Origin: Phoronis australis
Lineage: Eukaryota; Phoronida; Phoronidae
Direction of reading: 5' to 3'
Assembly (NCBI GenBank): GCA_002633005.1
Contig: NMRA01000103.1
Span: forward strand, 467,612 to 527,611
DNA: 60,000 nucleotides
A program made the translations under genes and the position numbers. Below, in pieces: positions 1-12,528 of the stretch (its first letter is position 1; every line of letters begins with the position of its first letter). The notes beneath the pieces were generated by a model. It was not told the DNA's origin and searched no databases. It saw only the letters and a list, made by a program, of their open reading frames with translations.

Positions 1-1070
1 GTGATTTTTTCACAGTTGCGAAGGTCAACAGAACAGTTTTGGTAAAAGCCAGGGCCCACGTTGGGTTACAGCATGCAAATATTCGAGTTTTGCCAACAGC
101 TGTTATTGTACGAGTTCCATTCACGCTGCCGCACGCACAGCGCACTGAAAACACTCATACCCATTTATTAGCACAAACATTTTGTGTATTCACGGGTTAT
201 TAGCTGATTAATACCTCGCTCTCCAGCATATCTGAACATTGTTTTATTGTTTAAAGTCGAACATTAATGTGATAGCGATACAATTCGTAACAGAACACGC
301 CTAATATTTGTGAGGTGCAAACGTGAAACTTGCACACGCGAATTACGTCACAGTCCAATCGAGATTATTATTTCTCACCGGTAGTTTACCGGCTTTGTCA
401 TTAAAAATGCAAGGAAAATGGCGGAGAAAAAACGAAATAACTGCATGCTCCACAGTCACCACCAATTTATCATGGTAAAAAGGCATTCCTGTGTACCCCT
501 GTGGGATTTTGTTTGTACAGGTTTTTAACATTTTTTTCCTTCTCCAACAGGCAGAATACTGAGGCGTCGGTAATAAAAAGCTGTAAGTGGGAACTGTTTT
601 TTTCCAAAATCAGGGCCACAAATTGGTAACTTAATCAGTAAATTTAAAAAAATCACCTTGGTTCATGGTTCCAGGAATGAAACCACATTCATTCGGTTGG
701 TTATAAATATCAATTTATGCACGCAAAAGACCTCCGGGTGTCCTGTGCGCTTGATAAAAATTACCTGTCACTTCGTCACAAGGGGGCGTCCACATTTAAT
801 CTCTGAACCATGACTAATCTCGCAGGAGACTAGCGCCACTTCTACAAAAATCTGCGGAGTAGGCCTATATTAATTTAACAAAAGATCAGTTGATAAGTTT
901 AAAAAAGGTATTTGTAGCGCTTGAATTATTTCACGAGTTGTCTGAAAAACGCACTTTTCGAGACAAATGTACGCAGGTGTAAGCACGCCGTGTTTTTGCA
1001 AACATGGAAGTCTGAGTCCGAGTCTAAGCTGTGAACAAGAGCACAAGTTCAAGCTCAAGTTCTGTAAGCA
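1..1070. other. No gene seen
   Basis: AT-rich unique-looking sequence with only short frames and no recognisable repeat. Confidence 0.5.
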
Positions 1071-1074
1071 GAAA

Positions 1075-1240
1075 GTTGGGGGTGGGTGATTACCAGAGAG
1101 GTGGGCGCTTACGTGAAAATTAGCACAAAGTAGGTAATCGGCGATTACCTAAGCAGTGGGCACTTAAATCGAAAATTGTCGAAGCTTCAAGGATGGGTGA
1201 TTACCCAGGCGTGGGCGTTAACCTGCGAGTTTACAATAAT
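1075..1240. repeat. Degenerate GGGCG-TTA array fragment
   Basis: Several units such as GTGGGCGCTTACGTGAAAAT and GTGGGCACTTAAATCGAAAAT, spaced about 35-60 bp, resemble the arrays inside the ends of copies A and B. It ends at GCGTTAACCTGCGAGTTTAC, a decayed terminal repeat. A solo element end. Confidence 0.5.
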
Positions 1241-1645
1241 TGTCTAAGTTTTAACTACAATCATTTGCAGAGGTCTTGGGTGGATTGTGTAAGTTACCCA
1301 AAGCCTTTGGTGACATGATTATGGTATCGTTTTTCAAGGAAAGAACTTCTGCACTAAGATACTTTGTTCTTGCCTAATTATGGAAACATGGTCATCATGT
1401 ATATGTGTGTGTGTTCACAGCTGATAAGAAACTTGAAAGAAGACAACATATTGGGCCTAGTAAAACAAGCTGATATCTTCCCCTGCACATTGTGACTGTG
1501 TAGACTCAGCTTGTGTGAATTAATAAGAGATTATAATAACACCCTGAGTAAACATGTGTCTTACCAAATGTACATGATTATGTCCAGAGAACACTGCATC
1601 TGCTTCTTTTGTTGATTTCACCACGTTGGTGTCATTGTTTTATCT

Positions 1646-1696
1646 TGAGAGAGAGATATAGAGGGATTGGGGGAAGGAGAGGGATAGAGAGAGGTT
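1646..1696. repeat. Purine-rich low-complexity tract
   Basis: GAGAGAGAGATATAGAGGGA followed by further AG-rich sequence on the + strand. Degenerate GA microsatellite. Confidence 0.75.
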
Positions 1697-1699
1697 TAT

Positions 1700-3300
1700 T
1701 TCATGTAGCAGGGTGATTTTGTGGATTAAGATCAGCTCTGTACCACGTTTTTCAGTTTTTGCAAGCATAAAGTTAAATTATTAAGATATGATTGAAGCAT
1801 GTACACAAAACGCTCGACTTTGTTTATGATTTTAGAAACTTCGCTAACTCTGGATTTTGCTAGTGGCAACTGAAAAACGAATTTAATGGAAAACCCTAGC
1901 GCATGATTTTTCTTTGGGGGGTTGATGACCTGTTGTTCATGAGCGAAACCCTTCAACAGGTATGTTGAAAATACAAATGGAGACAAAAAATGCGATCGAA
2001 ATCTTAGGATCAGGTGGCAACGTTGTTTGGCTATGTTATACGAGGCTTTTCATTAAACCTATGGCTTTTCACCTGTCATTCATCGGTTAATTGCAGCCGA
2101 GGTAACGCAATTGAGAGTGCCTCGAGAGAAAGGCTTAGAAACAGTAATTATTGAAACATATTTATTGTTTAAGCACCATTTAAATCAAAGAAAAAACATA
2201 TACACTGAAGAAAAGTTTACTGCTCTCGTTCAAAGTGTACGGTTGTTCTTCATTTTTTCATACAAAAGTAATTGCAAAGTTTGCAAGTTTTCTATTTTTC
2301 AGTGGTTGAGTTGCAGCAACAGTAGTAAACACTTAATGAAATGTTGTTTACGGTGTCTCCGTAGTAACTCTAAATTTTTATTTCTGCTTTGAAATTTTGT
2401 CAAAATTCACCTGTGTGCCATATTGTGTGCTAAGTAGATGAATAATTACTGAATATGTTTTGTATCCTGTGAGAGACTCTCTGAATTGAAACTATCACCT
2501 CATTTTGATGTGATTCGGTTTCAATAATTTCATCAACTCCATAGCTATCATCAGACAATATTTTTAAAAATCTTGGAACTGGGAACAGTGGTGGATTAAC
2601 ATTGAAAATGAAAAACATGTCTAGCAGATATTTTTGTAAGTGGTGTGATCGAACAGTGCCAGTACACAGGATCAGTACAGCAGGCACGTTTGGTCGTTTC
2701 ATTTTCTTTTTAATCATAATTGAGTAGTCATTTGTATGGCTTTGGTATAATTTGTAATACTGGGTCTGTAAGGGAGTAATTAAAATGGCTCTGCTTTCTT
2801 AATTATAAAAGTGTTAATGTTGTCACATTTCATGATTGATGATTCTTCTGCAATCGGTAGTCTGTCGCTTATGAATATGAGCAAATGTGAACGTTGCAAA
2901 AAGCAAAACTGGGGAATTCATGTATTGAAATATCTTTCTGTAATTTGATTTGTGGGTAGATTCAGGATTGTAGGAAGTAGGGGAGTGGCACAATAATCTG
3001 CAGGTTGGATGAGGGCCAAGACGGGGGAGGGGGCTGGGGTGTGTCTGGAGCGAACTGAAAAATTGGAGAGGATGAAGGCATTGTGGTGGAAAGTCAAGTG
3101 GCATCTAGAGGATTTAATGACAAGTCTGTGAATTTATTCAAATATTTTCAAAATTGTAATGTCTGACTCAATACAGGTATATATTTTCTGAAAGCAAATA
3201 TATTGTAGAATTTGTTTTTTTACTGCCATTGATTGATTAATTGGGTCGTGATCATGTCTTTTCAGTAAAATTTAGCGAAACAAAATGGTACATTCAAAGC
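1700..3300. other. No gene seen; one weak repeat relative
   Basis: Short frames only, none with a recognisable domain. Bases 2250-2440 weakly resemble the AT-rich repeat at 20295-20510. Confidence 0.45.
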
Positions 3301-3307
3301 ACAACGT

Positions 3308-3424
3308 CATCAATAACATGATCAAATCTGTTCAATATTAATAACATGATCAAATCTGTTCAATATTATTAACATGATCAAATCTGTTCAATATTAATAA
3401 CGTGATCAAATCTGTTCAATATTA
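3308..3424. repeat. Tandem repeat, 28 bp x 4
   Basis: Unit AACATGATCAAATCTGTTCA plus AATATTAAT, four nearly identical copies with one or two substitutions. Noncoding. Confidence 0.9.
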
Positions 3425-4949
3425 ATGTTCAAGATGATATCTCAAAAAAATGTGACGGTTTTCTAAGTTGTCTTTTTGTTTTCCGTTTTTGCGACTATTG
3501 TCGATTTTTTTCTTAAAAATCATTAATTCCCTATTTGTCGATAGTCTTTCACATAGTAACAGAGAAACAATTGATAGCAGAGTTTTATAGAACATTGCAT
3601 AAGTAATACTATATTGAAGTTTCAAATGAATGTGATCAGTTGTTCATGAGACATGATGTTCCAAAGTCAGCCAAATTTGAACATTTTTCGGGGTCCTGTG
3701 CTTCCCCGGGTTTCCCCCAGTCCTTTGATGTGGCTAGCTTAGTTCATGTTGGTAAATTATTCCATTTCTATTTTTTTATTGTTGAAACAAGTAATTGGTC
3801 AATTGAAAAAATGTCTTAGTTAGATTTCAAGTACAATATGATCTAGTTTTTTTCTAAACAAAATCACAAAATATGCTTGAAAAACTTGTTTTATTTTACT
3901 ACGTCGATCTTCAAGTGCTTAACTATAAAGCATACTTCCAATCTAACAAACAACATGAATACTGGCCCATGAATTAAATGAAAATTGTGTTCGCTTTTTA
4001 GGGAGTGCCTTATACATTTTGCCTTTGTGTAAATGGCAGTGATTGTGAAGAGTCCGTTAGTTTGTTTTATATGCTACAGCCTTCTTTTTTACTGAATTTT
4101 GTTAGTTTTGACACTCCATGAGAGCACTACCATTAAATACTCTCTTTCTCAGATGTTAGCCAGAACTAATCCACACTTTGTATCAGGTCATCCGATTATT
4201 TAAAGATATCTTTGTTGATGATAGTATTATTATAATTTTTCCGTTTTTTCTTTGATAAGGTTGACAGAAAGCATTTATCCATAGTAGGGAAATTAGTTGA
4301 TCCTATTAAGTCTGTACCTGTCCAATCCTCTTAAGACAATTACCCTACTCTTGTGTAATTAGTTATTTTATGGTGTAAAACTTTGATTGTGAAAAAGTTA
4401 CCTGGGCGTTGACCTTTAACTCCAGCTGAGAGGAATTTCAAGTTTATTGTTTATGACGGCCCATGATATTTGAAGTTGGTGTGACATTAATTAGAAATGT
4501 CATATGCTTTAAACTGGTTTTAAGTATCTTGGAGAGCTGAAGGTCAAAGAAATTTAAAATTTGTATAAAATGTCACTGAATCTTCAACTTGTAGTTTTTG
4601 TAAGGGTGAAGAGGTGTGAGGGGAATACCGCTAGTTTGCGTTACGTGCACAGACACGTCGCAAAACCAGGGTACGCCTAACTGACTGATCTTACTAGAAA
4701 CTGTAAGACATTCTGCGACAAATGGATACCACTTTTCTTTTAGGGGCTATGGTAAACAATATTCCAGGTTGGGACAGTCTCAAAATTTGAGACACTGAAA
4801 TTCAAGGCAAAATTGAACTTTCTTGATCCTGATGATTATGATTTTGGTGATTCCTGCGTTCATCATGATTCTCATGTCGGACATTGCGACATTGCGTTTT
4901 TGTATCAAATAAGTCTGAAAATAAACTTGTTAGCTAATAGCGTAGTGTT
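3425..4949. other. No gene seen
   Basis: AT-rich sequence without coding frames. The segment 4750-4870 is related to 28915-29030; nothing else was recognised. Confidence 0.45.
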
Positions 4950-5390
4950 GAGTAGTGATGTCTGATTACAAATTTAGCAAATTTCAGAACAGCATGTATC
5001 AAGGATATATGGGGGATTCACGTGAAACTCAGATACTTTGCACTGTTCTCAAAAGAATTCCATAAGTTTCATAAAACGAAAATAAAGTTATTGTTTAGAA
5101 AACTAAAGCAATGTGCTTGAGATTTCATCTTTAATATCGAATGAAATTTTGTCATGTTATCGATACCATAGTTTTGCATTGAACATCCTTTTCTTTTTTC
5201 TTAAATTTTACTTTAAAGGCTTGTTCACATTACCCAATTATTGACAAATTGGTAAAAATCAAAGTCTACAGGCTTTCTACTTTCAGAAAATACAATTTTA
5301 CAGATTTAATTTATTTAGTTTTTAGGCATTTGGCTAAATACATAGACTCGTTGATAAGGTCCTGCATAACTCGAGAAGCTGGGCTAACCC
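4950..5390 (+). repeat. AT-rich dispersed repeat, copy
   Basis: Shares an ordered set of landmarks with 31260-31850 and with the interrupted copy at 16.8-18.5 kb: TTTAGAAAACT, GAGATTTCATC, AAATTTTACT, ACCCAATTATT, GGCTAAATACATAGACTCGT. Noncoding, strongly AT-rich. Confidence 0.55.
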
Positions 5391-5914
5391 TGCCTTCCAC
5401 CAAATCAATTTATTTCTGTAGTTAAGACCATAGGCACACCCTACAAAAACACATTTAAGCAGATTTCAGTTACACATGGCTCTAAGTTGAAAGGATAAGA
5501 TAACATATTTATAAAGATTAACCACCTATTCATTATCATTCGATGATATCAACTTCATGATTTTAAATATGCTAATGATAATACGTGTCATTCTTTTAGA
5601 CTAGAAGTTTAGTGTATGTATTACAATTAAAAATGGCAATCACCATCACTAATATTGGGACCGAATGAGCATACTCTGTTGGCCCTGAGTTAATCCACTT
5701 AACAATTACATTAAGTCATTCTCCAGTTGTTCCTCATTCACAAAACACAAAACGATTTCTACACAACTCTGGCTACAAAATGGATGTTGTTGACCAAAAG
5801 GTGAGGTGTGAATGCTCAGGGTTGAAAATGGTGGGAGTTCCAGTTGTTGAAAAATAGAAAATTATGCAAGTTTCTGCGTATTGAGATTACATTTGAATGA
5901 AAAAACTGTTAAAA

Positions 5915-6303
5915 GTGCTGTCCACACGCAGACTTACCCCCAGAACAAGTTACTCCTGGAACGAGTTGTCGCTAGGTTTGGAGGCTGTGTGGAACTTGCC
6001 CTACTTGTGACAACTTACTCCACCTTATTGAGGTAGGGCAACTTGTTCTAGGGTAACTTGCGCCATTTCTAATTCCTGTGTGGTCGCAAACCTTGGCAAG
6101 GCGGAAGTAACCAGGTGCGGTTGCATAAAGACGGGTTTTCTTTTGCGCGCCGTACTCGCATTAGATTTTCATTGCTATGCACAGAATGACAACTTCGCCT
6201 TACCCTACTTACCGTATACATGTTTGTGGACGCTCCACTTAAAAGTGGGATAAGTTAATTGCACTAGTGCATGTTGTTCTATGGTAGGCTGTGTGTGGAT
6301 GGA
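5915..6303 (+). mobile_element. MITE with GTTACTCCTGGAA core, copy 1
   Basis: The ends CTGTCCACACGCAGACTTAC and, read inverted from the right, CCATCCACACACAGCCTACC form imperfect terminal inverted repeats of about 30 bp. The interior is rich in CAACTT/AAGTTG motifs such as TGACAACTTACTCCACC. A second copy lies at 40084-40330. No coding frame, so a non-autonomous element. Confidence 0.6.
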
Positions 6304-6904
6304 ACCAATGACATAATCAGTTATCACATAGGACTAAAAGGAAAAAAGAAGACAGTTAGCAATTTGTAGATTTCGTGCGAAAATAATTACATATATGTAC
6401 GCTAGTGCGCAAGTGCTCATAATATGATCTCTACCTTGTCACAATTTTTCATTTAGTTGACATATAACGAGATGATCTGGTGCAAATTGCTGTACCTCAG
6501 ATACTGGTGGCAAAATTAACACCTTGGTTACAACTCATTCTGTGTCAGCTATTCGGTATCAACTTTTGTCATGCAAATATGCTAGGTTAGAGGCGATTTC
6601 GGGAATTGGAAGGAACTGGCAGTTTTTTATTGCTGGTGGTGAGGCTCAACAGCATTGCTTGTCAAGGCGGGTCATTTTGTGTGCCTGGTCATTGACTCGA
6701 CCTTTAATGGACTTTCTGTTCTGTGTAAGCTGGCAACCAGCTTCTCCTCTGAGACCGAGTTGAGACCACTTTTGTTGCTGAGAGCAGTTTGAATCAAAGT
6801 TGATTTTTTGAAGGAGTGCAGTCTCCTTCCAGTGCCCTCTGGTGTTAAGTTGTTGCATGTTGATCTAGATACTTAACATTAGGCACTAGACCAGAAATCA
6901 AACA

Positions 6905-7085
6905 GCAAAATCTTACCAATTTCTGACATTGTTGTGAATGCCCACAATTTTTCAAAACATTGTTTGGTGGTTGCTATGGCGCTAAACTAGAACATTGGAA
7001 ACAGTACTTTGGTGCCATATACCTATCTGTTATGGAACGAATAAGAAAATAGAATTTCACACGTCGGCCATGAATGAAAGAAATT
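6905..7085 (+). repeat. Dispersed repeat with TTGTTGTGAATGCC core
   Basis: Shares CATTGTTGTGAATGCC, TTTTCAAAAC and a following TGGTGGTTGCTATGG-like stretch with 22705-22870. More distant relatives are at 37440-37600 and 47390-47570. Noncoding. Confidence 0.5.
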
Positions 7086-7825
7086 GTGTTTTGGCCCCAT
7101 CATCTCTGCACACATCTTGCGCATCAGAATTTGAAATTGAAACAAGTGACAGCTTTCGTGCTTTTACAGCACTAAGAGTTGCATGTTATTGTTTCCTTAC
7201 GTCATGTGTAAAGGCTACATGTCCACTATAGTGAGTGCCAAGAGAATCACTAGGTGGCAGTGCAGTTTTCTCATGGATCTTACATATTGACAACCCACTT
7301 GTACCTCCAGAGTGCTAGAACAATTCTGTACAACTGTATCCGTAAAATGATGATTTCTAAGCTTTGTATTTTATTCTTTGTTCTGAACCAAAGAATGTTC
7401 ATCTGTTAGGCTCAACTTAAACATCATAGCGCAAATTTTGTCCGTCATCAATCTACTTTGCTTATTAAAAATTTACACAGGGGTTGATACTTGGTATTAT
7501 GATTTTAGATTATGATTATAAAAGCTCTGCTTGATTGAAATTTAAATATTGGATGACAATCTGTGCTAAGAGTATTTCCCTTGCTAATGGAAATTAAATG
7601 ACTCCGTCTATTAGATAAATTAACGATAGATAATTGTGACATTGACATTGAATTTGAATGCTTTCATCTGGAAGCTTTAGTTGCACTCCGATACTACACC
7701 TACATGGTAATACGGAAAGGATTTTTGTCACCTGATCACGTTGATGTTATCAAATCTTTAAGAGCGTTAGCGTTAAGTGGGGTTTTGCCATTTGTTAGCC
7801 AAAACCTGTGTCTGTTTCATTGTAG

Positions 7826-7953
7826 GTGTTTCTGGGCGACGCATGCAGTAAATGAAGGTGTTTTAGCACATTGCAGCAGCAGCAGCAGCACCATGACCTC
7901 CACAGCCTCTACAGCATCTGACATCATGTCAGACACTCAGATTGATTCATCAG
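7826..7953 (+). CDS. Candidate distal first coding exon (Lmo alternative 5' exon or another gene)
   Basis: This exon-like block has a plausible acceptor (tttcattgtag, ending 7825) and a consensus donor (CAG|GTGAGT, GT at 7954). The ATG at 7893 has a good initiator context (A at -3) and opens a frame of 20 codons plus one base: a Ser/Thr-rich MTSTASTASDIMSDTQIDSS ending in G. The phase 1 end is compatible with the Lmo acceptor at 53083 and would make the same Gly codon used by the proximal exon. A short CAG run (7874-7889) precedes the ATG, as is common in animal 5' leaders. The frame is also open upstream to 7704, so an internal coding exon of a different gene is possible. I do not recognise the peptide. 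Vertebrate LMO1 and LMO2 do use alternative promoters and first exons, so a distal exon is plausible but unproven. Confidence 0.4.
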
Positions 7954-8444
7954 GTGAGTTGTCATCTTTTCCATTGATGGATTGTTGTGAATCAAGCTCC
8001 AAGCAGTTCTCACGTGTTTGCAAAATGTCAACACTATCCGAATGTTAACGAGGACTGTCTGCTTCAACATGGGTAAAATCTGAACTCAGCAAGCTATGTA
8101 ATTAACATACAATAATTCTGTAGATTATCTGGTTTGGGCGAAATTCACGGAATTTCAGCAGTAGATACCAAAATTATTCTGTTATTTTTGATTCTTGATT
8201 TAATTCCAAAAAATTTAAAATATAATCCATCGAATTTGATACCCGGCCTGCGACTATTTTTGTCCTCATCATTTTGAAGTAGTTGCGCATTCTTGTTGAA
8301 GGTGGCGCTGTTGTTTTACTGGTTTCTTAGAGTAGTAGAGAAACAACCAGCCTAGGCTTGTATCCCCATTAAAGTTGAGCTCTGACATAGATGCAGTGGT
8401 TTCATGCCAAGCAATTATCAGGCCGTTTTTATGCCTATGACAGT

Positions 8445-8990
8445 GGTTTTGCCGAAAAAAGCATTTTTCCTACAGATTCGATTTAATTTTGCGCCACCTA
8501 CTGACCGTTTTTATTTTCCTTGAGTCCGTTTTTTGGCATTTACCTCTTTATCCCCAGAACCACTTAATGGCCATTTAAAAAACTTGACGGATGTGTTGGA
8601 TTTATTGTATTCTACCCCACCTAGTGACCATTTCTATTATTTTTGAGCCGTCTATCTCTATGCCAAACTGCTCAGAGTCCCTGATTTTATAAAAATTGGA
8701 TGGATTTTGAGATGAGTCCAATTACTCTGGTGCCCCCTAGTGACATTTTTTTGTCGCGGCTGTATCGCCAAATGTATTCCTATTAGCTCAAAAAGTGGGT
8801 GGGTTGGACTACTGCTTCGACTCCTAATAGGAATTTGTTTTTTTTTCACATTCACCTCTATCTGTGACTGATTTTCATGAAATTCAGCGAATAGCTTTCT
8901 ATTCAGGAGACGGCAACACCTTCCCCATTTTCCTACGCGTTTAGCATGTTCTGTGCCATCCAATGGCCATTTTTATTATAAACAGCCCCA
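8445..8990. repeat. Degenerate satellite-like block with CACCTAGTGACC units
   Basis: GCGCCACCTACTGACCGTTT, CCCCACCTAGTGACCATTT and GCCCCCTAGTGACATTTTT recur at intervals of about 115-130 bp, each followed by a T-rich stretch and a TATCTC/CTCTAT phrase. It looks like a decayed tandem array. The same wording occurs at 43080-44380 and 52000-52220. Confidence 0.5.
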
Positions 8991-11940
8991 GAAGCATTCC
9001 ATTTGTGTTGCAGTCATGTGCCTATTTCAACGCTCCACGTTGCTCTTGTAAAAAACTTTTGTTGCAAATGGTGATGTCGTTTTCTCAACTTGGCACTTGT
9101 CCTTACATTTCTTAATGGTTAAAAATTCAACTGATAAGGATGTGTATAAAAGTTTAGGTTTACATATACGAAAGTCAGTTGTTTCCCCAGCAAGGGCTTA
9201 CCACCATGTCCTGAGTCAACTCGAGCTAATATGTCATATTTCCGAGCTCTGCCCTCTTCCTGGTTCCTGTAAGGTAGTAGTATCCAGAGTGTCAGTTGCC
9301 CCGCCCATCCTCCGTGTCTGGGGAACCAGATGATTGGATACAAGTGACCATAGGGACAAGACTTAAATGGCTACTCCTTGGTGATGATGTTAGATTCTGT
9401 GTCTCTTTTTCAAAGTTGTATCCTTTGCACTTCCATCGTGACTGAATCATTCTGGTCATTTTAAAGGTAGCAGCATGTTTCCTTACTTGACAGTTTTTCG
9501 CGACGTATTTTTCTCTTGGTTGTGGATTGAGCGTTCATTTCTATGTTTGTAACGCTCTTATGCATATGGCATATCATGATGTAGAAAGCATGTTGTAGCT
9601 TGTGCTTATGTTTTCATGGTCTACTGTCATTCACATCACCCTAATAGCAGTTTAGTTTTCTAGCAATGCAAATTATCTATTTGGGGCTGTTCATTCTCAC
9701 CTGTTTTTAGCATACAATAAAAACAAAATTTTGTTTTGGCAGAATTTTCTACAAGACTGTTGCATAAACTTGCTAAAATGGTAGTGTTTTCAGCAGCACT
9801 TGTACCAGTAGCAAATACCCCAGTGATGAGAACGCTAACAAGTGCTACTTTTGCTGACAGTTTGAATTACCCCAAAACTGCTGATATTTTCACTAGCATT
9901 TTTGTATCCAGACCACTTAGTCGCATTGATCAATCTATGGCAATGAGTGAATGTGTTTGGACTTCAAATTCCATTTATTGGTGACTCTGGTGATGAGGAA
10001 ACTATTGCCGAAAATGGTCCCTTTGAAGACAGCTGTCTTTCTGCCTAAAACGCTATCAAATACGTTAACTTTTTTGTTTGAGTGACACTGCTGTCGGTTT
10101 TGCCGTTGACATGATAACCTAGTATTAGTAAAAATTTAGATATTTCTAGTGCCGCAGTTCTTTGGATTAGCGCACAGGTAAACAGCATGGACACCATACG
10201 TGAGCGTTTACCCGAACAGCTAATTTGCTCTCGCAAGTGCCTCCACTGAGACTATTTAAAATGCATCTGTGCCAAAAGATCCGTTTCCTTCATTAAAAAG
10301 TTGATAGGTATTTTCCCCGCACAAATTGGGCAGGTTGCTGATGTAAAACTGACTGTTTAGTCGCTGCAGGTAAGCATGTTCAGTTTTGTGAGCTAACAAA
10401 AACCCTGGCTGCCACTTTTAAAGACGTCTCGATCGTGTACATTAGAGGGTGGCATTTAAAAGTGAAAAAGTCGAAATTTTATTAGGGGCCAGCGCTAAAC
10501 TGAACATGGCTGTTTATCTCGATGAGTACGGTAAATTAACCAGCGTTTGAAAACTAGAAACGTGGTAGTTTTAGCATGTTTTTAAAAATGCCCAAAGAAT
10601 TACAGTGCACATTCTCTCCGAGAGTTGAGACGAAACATGTCGCATTGTTTTAATGGTTTCCTAATGCCAAATGTCCTTCAGTGTGCTAATCATCGTGGAA
10701 CAGATATTGTAGACTTCCTGAGGAAACAACACAAATGGTTTTGTTGTCAGTTCATCAATTTATAGGGAACGTCTAGCTGCACTTTAAGAAACACTGAGAA
10801 GGTTTAGTCAGGCATTAAATAACAACTGTGCGTGTGCAAACACTCAAAAAAGCTTTCAATACTCTGCTGCTCGTCCTGACGTCTCCATCCACACAGTGAT
10901 TTATCATCAAGTAATTTTGTATGAAGTCAATAAATTACGTCTTCAGGTTTTAAGATGATTACTTTAAGCACAGTCAGTCTCACTTGTTAATTTCCTTTAC
11001 TTACTTCGGACGTGATAACATCTCAATTCAATTCCTGCAGTCAACAGCTTCGTTTCTAAGCGTTCAGCCAACAGTCAATACTTTAGCGGGTTTGGTTGTC
11101 AATCTGTGCTTATATTTGCCTGATATCTCACTGGGCAAAGGTTTCGAAGCTTTTTGAATGTGTTCAAGAGGACAGATCAACTGGCACTTGTTTACGTCGT
11201 GGACCCACGCTTTTTTAATTTTCCTGTGATATCAGGCCAGTAAGGACCTAGGAGGGGTACTCCAATAGATGTGCCACTCAAACGAGTGGCTTATTCACGG
11301 CCAGTTTCCCTGCGATAGGGTGCCTTTTTAACAAAATTCCCAGTGAATGTAGGTCTTTTTTGTTTAGTAATACCCTTTCCTGAGAGATGGCGCTGATTCA
11401 TTGCTCATGCATTGGTAAAGTGCTAGGTATTACAAACTGAGCTTGTTTCATTGTACCAGGTTCTTCATTTATAGATAAGTATGAAAATTGTTGTTGTCAA
11501 GAAACCTGTTTAATAGGAATGCTGATCTAAAGTCTTTTTGGGGGGGGGCAGGGCAATTACCGCATTTGCGATGACCTCACAGCAGTACAACACAATAAGT
11601 TAATATACTGTGGACCAAAACCAGTTTTTGAACAGTCTAGAGTCTGGAATATGGTTCCTGGGGAAATGTTAAGATCGTTTTTAAAAGAAGACTTGTAAAA
11701 ATAGCTAAAATTGGTGCGTTTTAGTACCCATTTATGAAAGTAGTCCATTTGGTTGTGGTATCTCTTTGAACCGTGGTAGATAATTGACTTTCGAGTTGTG
11801 ATGCCTAACAAGACCAGAATGCTTAACAATGGACCAGATTGATATCTCGTTGGATTTGGAAGTGGCCGCCATCTGGAGATTTTTGTTGTGTTACAGAATC
11901 TTTGGAATAAGTTAATTCATGGTGCATTTCTGACTTAAGT
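8991..11940. other. No gene seen
   Basis: Several frames of 60-90 codons on both strands, none with a recognisable motif or splice context. A poly-G run lies at 11541-11548. Bases 11250-11400 share a GGGTACTCC-type phrase with 34595-34620. Confidence 0.45.
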
Positions 11941-11944
11941 CTAG

Positions 11945-12000
11945 TTCTGGTTTAAGCACCCACCCCCAATTTCTTGGAATTTCATGTTTAACCTCTCGTG
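11945..12000. repeat. Array fragment of the same family
   Basis: TTTAAGCACCCACCCCCAAT followed by TTCATGTTTAACC resembles one or two array units of the copy A type in the CCGCCC orientation. Short and decayed. Confidence 0.35.
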
Positions 12001-12528
12001 TCTGGTTTTACTAGTTTTACTAGTTGTAAATTATTATATTTAGATATATGCACATATGCATTATTAGACATTTTGCTAAACATCAGTCAAGCGTTATCAG
12101 TTTCTAGACAACTTCATCAAACTACAGTCTATCATTGCACAAACTAACTCCAACTGTGTGGTAAAGAGGGCCCATGAATTCTGTGTGGCATGTTTATAGA
12201 TGTGTTGTTTTAGTCTGTGCTTCCATGAACATGTCACGAGCATATCAAGCACCCTCTTTAGGCACACAGAGTCAACGCATACTAGCTTATGATTCTCGCT
12301 GAACCTTCATATCAAAGAATCACTGACTCAGTATTCTTAACACCTAATTGATTAGTGTGGATATTAAGCCGAGATTTCTTCAGAACTGTAGACTGAGTAA
12401 AAACCATGTTTTCTGAAAACACAAATTCTGACATTATGCCAGTCTTCTATCAATTAGGTCTGTAAAATTATCGTAATTTAGCAGCAAAGTTTGATAGCAA
12501 TGCACCACAGTTTGTTGAAAGTCTTTCA

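Noticed and set aside
3308-3424. CRISPR-like repeat array
   Set aside because: The four 28 bp units are contiguous without unique spacers, and the genome is animal.
7704-7825. Upstream extension of the distal exon's frame from an ATG at 7704
   Set aside because: A better acceptor and initiator context lie downstream (7825 and 7893); the extension has no recognisable sequence.
9736-9984. 82-codon frame beginning MAEFSTRLLHKL as a possible exon
   Set aside because: No supporting acceptor or donor with consistent phase and no recognisable domain.
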